Shown here: in pieces, positions 25,901-36,429 of the stretch
How the letters are laid out: the number at the start of each line of letters is the position of its first letter
How positions within the stretch are numbered: the first letter of the stretch is position 1
From: Siphonodentalium dalli
Taxonomy: Eukaryota > Mollusca > Scaphopoda > Gadilida > Siphonodentaliidae
Assembly (NCBI GenBank): GCA_032622095.1
Contig: CP136067.1
Coordinates: 76,596,705-76,660,704, forward strand
Reading direction: 5' to 3'
DNA: 64,000 nt
Position numbers and translations under genes: made by a program
Notes under the pieces: generated by a model
The model's input: the letters and a program-made list of their open reading frames with translations, nothing else
Told to the model about the DNA's origin: nothing
Database searches by the model: none

Positions 25901-26828
25901 CGTATTTCCAAAAGGACTTGGACATAATTGTTTTAATAATTGAAGAGCCATATTGGAAATACCTGTAGTCACTTTGGAAGCTCAAGGCCAAGGAGAAGAT
26001 CGTTGATTTCATACTTTTCGTATTCCCAAATCTTAACACACACATGCATGATCCATGATGAGATTTAATGATAGGGTTACTCTTCACAGGCCTTTTTGAA
26101 ATAGATTCCGGGGTAAGAAATAATAATAGTGAGTCGAAGTCACCAGTCCAGTATAAAATAACTTTTCTTGGTATTTATTTTATACAATTAGTAATCCTAT
26201 TTGGCCACCCGATGTTACTATTTTAGAACCAATATATCAAGACAGCTTTCGAATAATTTCGTGAATGTTCGGAAAAGTCAAAGTTTTACATGCTCGCGTG
26301 TCCCGGAAACAAATTGATTCAAGTTGGACTCTCATTGATCGCTCGTCAGAATTAGAATTTAATTTGCATTTCTGAGCAGATATTGTATGTATATAGCGTT
26401 TGGTTTTGACTATGTTTCTTTCATTAATAAGGACATCCGGTTATCTGAAAATGTGCTGTTGTAATTGGTAGCCCGGAAGAGAGCCCATATCTTTAACTCT
26501 TAAAGTCAACGACATGACCATCTGAACACGGCTATTCACTTCCGAGCGAAGTTCACAAAATATGTTCCAATATATTGAGCAAACTCATAAACATCTCTTT
26601 TCAAGACTGGCTGTGGTAAATCCATCACAATATCCATAATAGTAAGTATAGCATTGGCATTGTCAAATGGATTTTTATCTGTGTGATTGTTTCTGCAGTT
26701 ACTGAAATATCTCCAGAACCAAAGATTTGTGTTAATACATTGTACTGCTGAGACGTTTTGTGTCTAATCCATGGTTGGTTGAAAATCATACGGTACAACA
26801 ACTGACTGACACAATTTTGCTATCCATC
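25901..26828. other. Intron 3: nothing recognised
   Basis: No supported features. Confidence 0.45.
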
Positions 26829-28880
26829 TTAACAGATTATACATTCGTAATGGATTGACCACTGTTGTTCATAAGTTGATGCATCTGGAATATTCCAGGG
26901 CATTTTTGACGCATTTTGAAATACCTTATCAAATCCAAGGTCAATTAGAATTGTATTTATCTCAGATGCATCCACATATAATACTAACACGCCTGTTTCC
27001 TCCTTGATTGCCTCATACTTTAGCAGTGAATCTTGCACAGTGACATGTCGTTGGAAGACCTTCCTACTGACGAGTCGCTTTTCGTTGCCCACCACAGCAT
27101 CAACATGACCTTTCCCATGAGAAGTCGCACTATCATTCCATATGAGTTTTATTTAATGCACGGATTCCAGTAAAGGTAATGCTGATACAATAGGTCTGTT
27201 CTTAAACTGGCTTGAGGGTTCATCAAACCATATATGAATAATTTTTACATCTTCGCTAGCAAGCTTCTTGATAAGAAGATTCAAAGTCACCACACCTTCA
27301 TATTTGGTATGCTCAGTTTGGTCAGATATCACCACTGCAGATTTAGTTTCTCAATTATAATTAACATATGTGAAAACTTGCACCCCATCTTGCCAGTGAG
27401 TGGTGTAAAATTTCAAAGAAATCTATTTGTAGGATAGCTGTAGTTGTATCAGTTGTGAGAGTAACTTTTGTTTCCCTCTGAAATTATTCTTGCTTATGTT
27501 TAAAGGTACGGTTGGCCTTGGCGGTAGGTATCCTGTGAAAATATTTCCACCCATCAAAAACCGCCACAAACAGAAAGAACATCAAAATGTAGACAGACTT
27601 TGTCCGTATACAAATAAGAAATATCGCATAAACAGTATGTTATTGTCATTTGTTTGACCATTGTTATGTAAACAGAAGCATAAAAAGTTACTTTTCTGGT
27701 GTTTGTTTATATTATGATGGTAAACATAAAGAGCGTTCTTTGTTGCTGAATTCCTGATATGGACCCAATAAAGAGCGTTTATATCATTTGTGTGTGATTA
27801 GACAGTGACACTGTGCTGTCTTCTGTAACACAATCAGGCTCTTGCTTATGTAAAATACAGTAAGTCTTTATGATAGCATGCTGTTTACGCGATGGTCATG
27901 GTATATATGAACGAAACTGTATGCGTTTTAATGTTTGTCTGTTTACGGTGTTTGGAACAAATATGAATATTTTCGACAACGAAGGCCAACCGTGCCTTTA
28001 ATGAAATCGTGACAGAAGAATACTGGCAATAAGTCACGCAGTTGATTGTAGAGATCTGTTACACGTCCAGAATGTTCAACTTTGGCAAGTTGTTCACTGT
28101 TATCCACACTATAAGTTTTTTCCCATTGAAACTATATGATAATTTTGACATCTCTTTCCTCATCCTTCAAGGGGAAATATGTATTGAAGAGATGGGCATC
28201 CTTCCAAATATCATACTCATTAAACCAACACCTCTCTTTGTTAAATACTTCGCAAAATATGGCAGATGCGAATTTATTCTTGTAGAGTGTGAAATTATTG
28301 TCATATTTATTCAGGCTTCTCTAACATGAGAAATGAGTTTTTATGTATTATACATGTACAAGCATTCCTTGCCATCTCGCTACTAAGTTTTACGCGAGAA
28401 GGCCTATACTCATCGAACGCTGACTTTCCAATCTGTATATTATGGTATATTTTTAAACAGAGTGTACACTTCAAGAATGGTCCTCTGTAGATGGCGTTTT
28501 TGCATGTGAACTTTGCCTTGCTCTGTTCTGATGGCCCACACACCCCTCTTCTCAGGTGCCTGGCGTGAGATATCATTTCTTTCATAAAATAATCTGACAG
28601 CAGTTATCGATTCATTTGTAAAACTTGAATGGTGAGAATTAGTGTTCTCTTTATTCAATGAAAATGTTTTATGACTGAGAAAACCTTTGGTGAAGCACCC
28701 GAGTTATTTTCCAACCTGTTCTTCTCTCTGTGCTTTGCTTGATCCTTAAAGCCTTTGACTTTCCACACGAGTTTGCTTTTTCCCTTGATGACGTATTTTC
28801 ACACTTCTTTTTCTGAAAAGTGCTGATACGTGACATCAAGCTGCGCTGTTTTGTCCAAATAATCACTATTTTTTCCATCG
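26829..28880 (-). pseudogene. Pseudogene of an uncharacterised, transposase-like protein family
   Basis: Minus-strand fragments align in order as one broken protein. From 28880 down: a Lys/Arg-rich N-terminus; AVRLFYERNDISRQAPEKRG and QKRHLQRTILEVYTLF; then, after a frameshift near 28440, QIGKSAFDEYRPSRVKLSSE and ARNACTCIIHKN; near 28250-28000 LFNTYFPLKDEE and VTDLYNQLRDLLPVFFCHDF. After the inserted MITE (27504-27997) come TTAILQIDFFE, VVISDQTEHTKYEG, VKIIHIWFDEPSSQFKNR, a stop at about 27155, then IKLIWNDSATSHGKGHVDAV and VTVQDSLLKYEAIKEETGVLVLYV. I recall proteins with IW.DGP.SQFKN and ATSHGKG.VDG.GG motifs as abundant, uncharacterised families in cnidarian and mollusc genomes, probably of transposon origin. 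That recollection, not a search, is the basis. Function is unknown; several frameshifts and stops mean it is dead. Confidence 0.7.
27504..27997. mobile_element. TTAA-flanked MITE (Kolobok-like), 494 bp
   Basis: Ends are AGGTACGGTTGGCCTT and AAGGCCAACCGTGCCT (one mismatch in 16), each followed outward by TTAA (27500-27503 and 27998-28001). The element interrupts the minus-strand pseudogene precisely: the flanking codons resume after it. A diverged relative lies at about 52165-52660 in the opposite orientation, sharing AAAAACCGCCA.AAACAGAAAGAA, TAAACAGTATGTTATT, TATGTAAACA.AAGCA and AATAAAGAGCGTTTATATC. No coding capacity. Confidence 0.88.
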
Positions 28881-28899
28881 TTTATTAACTTTTCTCTTC

Positions 28900-30150
28900 T
28901 TTTCTTCTAGCGTTCGGTAAAATTACTGAATGTACCATTCACACGTGAGATGTCCTTGTATTTTACTCTCACTGATCGATATACCATATTAGGCAGTATG
29001 AGATAAACGATGTTATGTATACTAGCTTTTAACAACAATGGATAAAACAATGATTGGCTTATCCAATCCAAAAGGACATGTACGTGTTATCAGTGCATGC
29101 AGAAGGGTTGCTCACTTTATTAAATGTGGGGGGGGGGACGATGAGTTCACCAATATTCTGAAAAGAGATCTTCAATTTCTTACATGCATTTTCATTTCCG
29201 GAAAATCGTGAGGAAAATATAGGATAGGTAGGTAGGCAATTTTTTTTTTAATTTAATTTTTAAGAATGGGGTTACATATACCACATTAGCAATGCATGAC
29301 CCTTTAAAGTCAATAATGTAAGTTGTTGGTTACATTTATATCATATCTGTTTTATTGGAGTTCTTTTTTGTTTAAAAAATGCACAAAAATGTGACTAACG
29401 TGACATACAAAATCCGCCACCGAAAACCCTTATTTTTTTCATTCTCTAAAAATTCTCACCAGAATGGCACATTTTATCAGCTTCTCCAAACCAAACGTTC
29501 CCAAAAGTTTATTTATTTTTTGGAATTCGCACCTACTTATCTTATTTCTGGTGAAGCAACTTTTTAACGTGTTTTCATGTTAAAAACAATATGTATACAA
29601 GTAGATTTAGTAGATTTAGACGTTTTATTTACACAATAAATATTACAATATAATAATGCATTTAAAATAATTAAAAGGTCAGTCATATTTATTGTGCGGA
29701 GAAGTGCATGGCTTAGCCAGGTTAGGCTGTCTTCCTGTCACTATTAAACAAAGGGGGGAAATCAACTAGTGATTTTTAAGGGATAAGCGAGCTTCAAATT
29801 CTGATAATTTGTATAACCCTCTTCTGAAGAAAATTCCAGAACACACCATTTTGAAGGGAATGATTTTCCTCACCTGTTGTCCGTTTTCGTAGAATGGCTG
29901 ACAAGAGCAGTTTTGTGATCCACGCAAAGGGAAGATAACCTGATTCATGAATCCGGTTAAACTTTGTCAGTTGCTTTTTGGGTCGGTGGTTTCTACGCGC
30001 AGTGGAATTAATTCTCGGTGAAGTTAACCCTCTGTGCTGTCTTTCCCCCAATCGTAAAAATGGCACCGTGATATGGGCCAACGGCTGCCCCTGAACAAAA
30101 TGACGTCGTGATATGGACCAACGACTGCCCCTGCATCATGCAAGGTAGGG
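28900..30150. other. Intron 3: little recognised
   Basis: No gene seen. There is a G9 run near 29129 and a short direct repeat near 30069-30135 in which GTGATATGG(G/A)CCAACG(G/A)CTGCCCCTG occurs twice about 40 bp apart. Confidence 0.5.
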
Positions 30151-30208
30151 CTTATTGTCAAATGATACCCGAATCATTAAATTTTGCTACCATACAAAAG
30201 TCTGATTG

Positions 30209-30489
30209 GTCAAATGATACCCCAAATGACCCATACCTTTTGAGATAAAATTTACCTTTTATCAGAAATATTGATCAAGATGCATTTTGTCTCCGAACGG
30301 TATAATATCAGTTTGTAAACAAAAGTCCTATTCACTTAGTTTTATCTTGATGACGTCGAAGGCACAACTTGTGATACTGAGTCCATAAATGCATAGATAA
30401 TTGTCCACAAATGTTATCCTACTTCATAAAACAATGTTTACCTGTGGATACCTTTATCGGATTGAATGGGTGGTTTGGTATCATTTGAC
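30209..30489. mobile_element. Probable MITE, 281 bp
   Basis: The left end GTCAAATGATACCCCAAATG followed by ACCCAT is mirrored at the right end by ATGGGTGGTTTGGTATCATTTGAC (imperfect inverted repeat of about 25 bp). A further copy of GTCAAATGATACCC lies outside at 30157. No target duplication is clear, so the superfamily is open. Confidence 0.55.
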
Positions 30490-30787
30490 TTAGTGCTAGT
30501 ATGATATCAGACTTACGTATTATTTAGTTATATTTACATAGCCTGTGTCTGTTACACTAAATACTATTAGGTGATTGATCAACTACAATTGGGTCACGTG
30601 TTGACAAAATGCGGTGTGTGTATATGTAGACATAGAAAATTTACTGTTATTTTTGAGTGCGCGGCCATAGACTATTCGATCGATAATTCACATATACAAT
30701 ATTTGGCTAATTTACAATGCTGCATTATATAATATCCCAACTGAAGATACATAGAAGAAAAAAATCAGCTGAGTTTGTAACTATAAT

Positions 30788-30934
30788 AAATGAAGGTAGA
30801 TTGAGTGTTTAATTGAGGGGTATGTCGCTGTGGCCATTTGATCACATTAAGTGTGAACCTATTCGTGGTTCGCACGACATGCCAACAACCACAGCGACAT
30901 ACCCCTCAATAAAACACTCAAACTACATTCATTT
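30788..30934. repeat. Long hairpin, two 46-bp arms
   Basis: 30788-30833 and 30889-30934 are reverse complements with only a few mismatches; both contain ATTGAGGGGTATGTCGCTGT or its complement. The 55-bp loop has its own nested inverted repeat (GTGTGAACC..GGTTCGCAC). It could be a small foldback element or a hairpin able to extrude as a cruciform. It lies 535 bp before the first ETS-domain exon. Confidence 0.85.
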
Positions 30935-31468
30935 CTTAAATAAACCGATGACAAAACCAGTAAACATTATTAAAACAGCCAATTCAGTTCTGGTCTCTCG
31001 ACAATGTGATATATTTCATGTTGGTTCATAACAGCAAAACCTGCATCTATGTATTCGTAAGATCGTGTAGCCAAAGCCTAGTTCATCCGAAACATTTTCC
31101 AAAAAAACAATTTCGTACTGAAAGTACCGACTGGAAGAAAAATAATTGTTCCAATCAAGTTTCAAATACCGTCACATCTGTACTGCTGCTAAGACCATTT
31201 ATTTATAATTGTGCAACCATTGGTGCATTGCAAAGTTTCCTTCCGAACTCGCACGTGGGGCGATTATTTCGAGAATTGGTTGCGCACCTGTTCATCCGAG
31301 GATTTTTTGCAACCAACTGGATCAACGACAGGTTGTTGATTAATTTTTTGTCTGGAAATATTCATCGTGGCTAATGACAGGACAGCTTTCACGTTGAGCG
31401 CAAGTATTTATTGACAGCTTTCGGCATCCAATGATTACATTCCTATCGTGTGATGATTTATTTTTCAG

Positions 31469-31668
31469 ACATAACTGGTCGCACGGAATCTTACCAGGAG
31501 TACTATTATCACTACTACAGGCGTGAAGGTCCACCAAATACATTCCAGCGACGCGGCTCGTTGCAGCTATGGCAGTTCCTGGTGGCTCTCCTTAGTGACC
31601 CGAATAACTCAGCATTCATAGCATGGACAGGCAGAGGACTCGAATTCAAACTGATTGAACCAGAGGAG
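31469..31668 (+). CDS. PEA3-group ETS factor, exon 4: N-terminal half of the ETS domain
   Basis: Acceptor TTTATTTTTCAG|ACATAA and donor GAGGAG|GTTGGT (a weak donor after +2). The joined codon is Asn, and the exon ends on a codon boundary. Counted from ATG813 it covers residues 192-258. A Tyr-rich run (ESYQEYYYHYYRREG, about 198-212) is followed by FQRRGSLQLWQFLVALLSDP and then AWTGRGLEFKLIEPEE, which is the first part of the winged helix-turn-helix ETS domain (helix 1 and the first strands). The sequence RRGSLQLWQFL..LL.DP...FIAWTGRG.EFKLIEPEE is diagnostic of the PEA3 group (ETV1, ETV4, ETV5). The protein is a nuclear transcription factor binding GGAA-core DNA sites. Family assignment is certain; which paralog cannot be decided, as an invertebrate would be expected to have a single ancestral member. 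Confidence 0.97.
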
Positions 31669-31908
31669 GTTGGTATCAATTATCTTGAATATATACAACA
31701 CGGGTTGTTCCTCTGCATGGAAGCTTTCGTTTTGATTTGAATAAATCGAAACACACATTCGTTGTTCCCTATTTTCGGGTATATAGGTCTTCACGGTGCT
31801 TTCTATATTAAAAACAAATATCACGCTTTAGTAAAACAAATCTAACTTTAACATGTAACCACAACTTGTGTTTTATTCCATAGTTTGTTTGTTGTAGAGA
31901 GAGGGAGG

Positions 31909-32008
<100 letters not shown>

Positions 32009-32368
32009 ACATTCATGCATATATATATCGTCTACAGATAACACATCCGTATATACTGTATCAACAACAACCTATAAGAACAAGAATTAGATCCAAATTA
32101 AAGCACAAATTCTTTTCCAAAGGCAGAAAGCAACATATAAATTCCATTACTTTCATTTAGTTCTAATTTTGGTTGGCGACAAAATGCGTTATACATTCAA
32201 ACTTGTAACACTTTAATATTCATTTTAAATCCCCCCCCCCCCCCCCTCATATATGTCGGTGCGGCTTATTACCGTTATGTTACATCTAATAAGATATCAA
32301 TTGAATAGAGACTTCTGGAAGGAGAATTGCCTTAACAAGATCGACTGCAGACTGTGTATTTCGGAAGT

Positions 32369-32519
32369 CATTGGCAGCGAAGTTAAATCACGTCCTGCAC
32401 CGAAGTGTAACTGGCAGCGCAGTTAATCGTGTCCTACACTTTGATGTTGGGCGTTATTAACTGCGCTTTATATATAGCTAGAAGTTGATGCAGGACGTGA
32501 TTAACTGCGCTTCCAATGG
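32369..32519. repeat. Inverted repeat 51 bp before the last ETS exon
   Basis: CATTGGCAGCGAAGTTAAAT followed by CACGTCCTGCA (32369-32399) is the near-perfect complement of TGCAGGACGTGATTAACTGC followed by GCTTCCAATGG (32489-32519). A third, direct partial copy (TGGCAGCGCAGTTAATCGTG) lies in the loop. The structure occupies the branch-point-proximal part of intron 4. Confidence 0.85.
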
Positions 32520-32570
32520 ATTCTGGTCTATCATTTTTTTCAATCATGAGTATATTGTGATTGATTGCAG

Positions 32571-33014
32571 GTGGCAAGACGCTGGGGTGTACAGAAGAAC
32601 AGGCCAGCTATGAACTATGACAAACTCAGTCGATCACTGAGATATTACTACGAGAAAGGGATAATGCAAAAAGTAGCCGGGGAACGATACGTGTATAAAT
32701 TCGTGTGTGAACCCGACGCTTTGTTCTCAATGGCTTTTCCTGATAATCGCAGACCAGTGCTTAAAACAGACACACCACGTGATTCATATATTCACGAGAA
32801 CAAGGATCCTTACGAAACCCAAGATATCCAGACACCGCCTCCTACAGGCACTGGACAGTATGCGTCTGGATACCATCCTCAGAATTTCTCTCAGTTTCCT
32901 TGCCAACGACAGTCTCCTGTGATTGACTTGTCGAATTCTCACAGGTTGCAATATTTTCACGATCTCCAGCAGATGTATTACCCAGGACCTTACATTGAAG
33001 GCTGCGTTTACTGA
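32571..33014 (+). CDS. PEA3-group ETS factor, last exon: C-terminal half of ETS domain and tail
   Basis: Acceptor ATTGATTGCAG|GTGGCA; begins on a codon boundary and ends with TGA at 33012-33014. It encodes residues 259-405 counted from ATG813. [20 protein letters not shown] and [20 protein letters not shown] complete the ETS domain; the two arginines in LSRSLRYYY (about 279 and 282) are the residues of the recognition helix that contact the GGA core in ETS proteins. Then [18 protein letters not shown] and RPVLKTD follow, characteristic of the PEA3 group. The tail of about 85 residues is longer and more polar than in the vertebrate proteins (rich in Gln, Pro, Tyr) but ends YIEGCVY, recalling the conserved EGYVY end of ETV1. 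Complete at the 3' end with no frame defect. Confidence 0.97.
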   Translation: MARRWGVQKNRPAMNYDKLSRSLRYYYEKGIMQKVAGERYVYKFVCEPDALFSMAFPDNRRPVLKTDTPRDSYIHENKDPYETQDIQTPPPTGTGQYASGYHPQNFSQFPCQRQSPVIDLSNSHRLQYFHDLQQMYYPGPYIEGCVY

Positions 33015-33110
33015 TGTCACAGACAGGAGGACGATGAAATTACGGGATTAGGAGAACTATACTTTAATAATTATATCATTGTTGATTTTTTATTTATTTA
33101 TTGAATATCA
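33015..33110 (+). promoter_or_regulatory. 3' UTR start with AU-rich element
   Basis: About 75 bases after the stop codon the sequence TTATTTATTTATT (33090-33102) contains overlapping ATTTA pentamers and the TTATTTATT nonamer, the classical AU-rich instability element of short-lived mRNAs. No AATAAA lies close by; the first clear one I found downstream is at 34496-34501. The true 3' end is undetermined. Confidence 0.5.
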
Positions 33111-34680
33111 TTATTGTCATTCAGTCGACACAGCAGGACAGAGAGTTGCACGTATCTTTAGTCTTGCGAGACATTAGTTAATTCGCATTCTTGGCAACTG
33201 AGTTTAATGTATCCGCCTCAGTTCTATGGAACGCCATAATACTAAATATTACTGCATGCTCACGGACTTGTCTGGAAGAAAAGTACAAGCAGTACCCATG
33301 TGCAGATAAATATATATTACGCCACACTGCACGCATACTTATGCGTCACTCGGACAATCAGTCATGTATGTATAACGTTTTTCAACTCTCTTGGCATAAT
33401 TTCAATCATGAATTATTTCAGTATAGTTGTACCAAGACTATCTAGAATAGAGCAGCCTGGGTAGGCTCTACGCTTTCGGTATGTCTGGAACAAATAGCAG
33501 GGAATGCCATTACTTTCAAAACATATTATTTCAGTTCCATGCAGCTATCTTCTGATTGACTCCGATCAGACTTGTCCCAATTTGTGGTTGGTTGACAGCG
33601 CCGTAATATCATCATTTGAAAGTATTGGGATTCCCCAATATTTGTTCCAGACGATTGAACGCGTAGAGTTGGCATCACCTTGACTAGCTAGCTTGTATAC
33701 TATTAATGGTGAATATTATTCAGCAACAGCCAGTCGTAAGCCCAAATAGATCTGACGGAGAACAATTATGTGGTCAAATACGGGTGCATGCTTATATTTT
33801 CCCCACAGGAACGTATAAAATAGCTTTCGGTGATGCTCTTTCAAATGTTCATGAATTTGTCACGATCTCAGACTAGTTGTGTTATCAACGGGTTCACACA
33901 CATGCAACGTTTGAATGCACTCCTCATCCGATATTTTCTATTAAAATATGTTTTAACATCTCCTGTGTTGTTTAGATTACTAAGGTTATCGGAGGACCCG
34001 CAACTTTGAATGCGAGAAAAATATTTTTACTTACTTTACTTAAGCCCATCTGAGACACATGCATACTGATTAATGAATTGGTTAATTGTCATCACTATTA
34101 TCATATAGTCCATATCTCCACCCATCTGTTTCTCCAGACAAGTTAGACAACACGACCAAATATATTCATACCTGGTGTAGAAGAATTCGAACTAGATTCA
34201 GTTGTTTAGACCGGTCGTCATGTTCCCTGGGTTTGGGTGGGGGGGGGGGGACTGCGACCCAGGAAAATTGTTCGCTTCCGATAATAGTTATGCGACGATT
34301 ACAGAATTCGCGGTGTGTAGAAAGTTTAGTTAGAAATATCAGTCTCAAATACAAGTTGTATTACAATTATGTCGGACAATGTCCGTTGGTTAAATCCAGG
34401 TATGAAAGCATCCCAAATTAAATAGAACGAATTCAATATTAAAGATAGATTATCTCTTCCTAAACATGTTTTATATAGTTTCCGGAGTATAAAATAATAA
34501 ACATGAATCGAAGACCACTGTCCGGAAACGCCTCGATCAATTAATATTTATCTTTAAATCGACACCTTCGCCCTTCATGCCTTCTAACATTTGTATTTAT
34601 ATAAGAAATAAGCCAATATAATAAGCGAGATCACTGGGTCGCGTCGTATTAGATTCATCAAGCTCCGTTCCGTGGTTTCA
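33111..34680. other. 3' UTR or downstream flank of the ETS gene
   Basis: No coding signal. Contains a G10 run near 34241 and AATAAA at 34496-34501, which may end a long 3' UTR. Confidence 0.45.
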
Positions 34681-34682
34681 GA

Positions 34683-34850
34683 GATTCTTCCAGCTCCGGT
34701 TCCGTTGTTTTAGTGCTACTGGTCAAAGTTTTGGAGTAGCATTTCCATATATGGAGCTTTTCAATTATTCATGACTTCAATCTATGGAATTCTACTTCAA
34801 AACTTTTACCTGTAGCACTAAAACCACGGAACCGGACCTGGTGGATCCAA
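34683..34850. mobile_element. Palindromic foldback MITE, copy 1
   Basis: The left arm GGTTCCGTTGTTTTAGTGCT followed by ACTGGTCAAAGTTTTGGAGTAGCATTTCCATATATGGA folds back on TCTATGGAATTCTACTTCAAAACTTTTACCTGTAGCACTAAAACCACGGAACC, centred near 34770. A related palindrome lies at 51060-51235, sharing GGTCAAAGTT, CCATATATGGAGCTTTT, TATTCATGA and AACTTT(T)GACC. Confidence 0.75.
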
Positions 34851-36339
34851 TATGGCCGCTATAGTGACAAGTCGTATTACAAAAAAGGCATTGTTATCTT
34901 GGGGTCCTAAATTATTATGGATATTATGTGCTCAATTTTTTTCCGCCAACCGACTCTCGTCTGCTACTCCGCGGCGAAAAAATGTGAAACGTATATTTTA
35001 CTTTATATTTATTCCGACCTACCGATCCAAATTTCTGGAAAAAAATATCCGAAAACCCTATCTTTGGGATGACACCTTAGACATTAAATATTTCCAAATT
35101 TCGTTTTTAACAACATGGCGATTTTACTCTTTGCATCTGAAGTTGTTGGTTATATGCCAAACAATGTATTAACAGCAGAAGCTAATTGGATGCCAGATAT
35201 ACTTCAAATACTGATACCGAATTACGTAACAAGCAAATTTATATTCAACGAAGGAACTGTGTAGCCTATCAAAATTGGTGTCTACGAACCGTAGCTGTTG
35301 ATACGAGTGAACCATATAGCTATCACATATGATTGTTAAAATGGTTTGGGGTGCACATATTTTTACAAATGAGCAGGTCGTGTTGTCCACTTTAACGCTT
35401 GGTGATCCGAAATTATTAAGAAACCTTTTCAGATGCTATTTTGCGTTGTAATTTTCTATATTGTTGACGTTTGGCGGCACTCATGCATTTTCTGAAAGTA
35501 ACACATTTGTAGAAACAATGACGCATACAAATTTGATGTGAAAAATATCTACGAGGACTAATTTTATATCTGCAAAATACTCACCATTTTGTGTCGTGTT
35601 GTGGAATTTTCTGATGGTTTTTGGATGTGAACCGTGAATTAGCATTCTCGAACAGAAACCATGATTTATCAGAAGAAAGCGATTTCTCGAGTCTCAGTTC
35701 CCCTCGATGAATTAGTCACACTATCATGATATATTTGAGATTTATCAGTCATTTCAGCATCCTAAATTCGACACTTCGTCCAATAAAATACCTGTATTTC
35801 ATAATTGGTGGTGGAACTCTGGCTATGTGTTTATACATAAGATCGTGCATACATGGTATACCAGCATACTGGCATGGTTATATTATGATTGCTGAATCTG
35901 TGGTAGACTGTGGAGAACTACACGTTATCAATCTGTCCATTTTGGTGTTAGTCTCATCACTCGTTGATGGTCATCTGTTCCCATTTTATTCGAACTCAGT
36001 TATTTAAAAAAAATATTAAGGAATTAGTTATACACCCTATACATTTGAGCGAAGATATGTACTCTGCCATTCATAGTTATCTGCACATTGCCCCAATGGG
36101 ATGATGTATATTCTCTGCTACACATTTTCAGTTCAGATGAAATTGTCCGGCTGAATGATATACATCGTTTCAGGATTAAGGTTTTACGACTTAGCACAAA
36201 GCCATATCACAACGATGTTTGGAATGACGCAACGGGTTACTTTCACTGGGACTCGCGCCATGCACTGACACTCCATATACGCAACGGATTAACTTGGCTC
36301 AGATACATGAATCGGATTACCATCCTTTACGTGGAGCAA
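34851..36339. other. Nothing recognised
   Basis: A fragment around 35110-35140 (CATGGCGATTTTACTCTTTG) resembles the block repeated at 8832-9440. No gene or RNA seen otherwise. Confidence 0.45.
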
Positions 36340-36425
36340 ACAGGATTCGAACCACATTCAACATCGTTGGGCCACTTATGAAGATTCAATGGTGTATGCG
36401 CCTTACCAACTGAGTTACCAGCTTT
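36340..36425 (-). repeat. tRNA-like sequence, probably SINE head or tRNA pseudogene
   Basis: On the minus strand GGTAACTCAGTTGGTAAGGC resembles an internal box A and GTGGTTCGAATCCTG a perfect box B (GGTTCGAATCC), about 55 bp apart. The acceptor ends and the T-stem do not pair well, and the spacing is long, so a functional tRNA is unlikely. Confidence 0.4.
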
Positions 36426-36429
36426 TTTG

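Noticed and set aside
36340-36425. Functional tRNA gene on the minus strand
   Set aside because: Box A and B are present but acceptor and T-stems do not pair and spacing is long.
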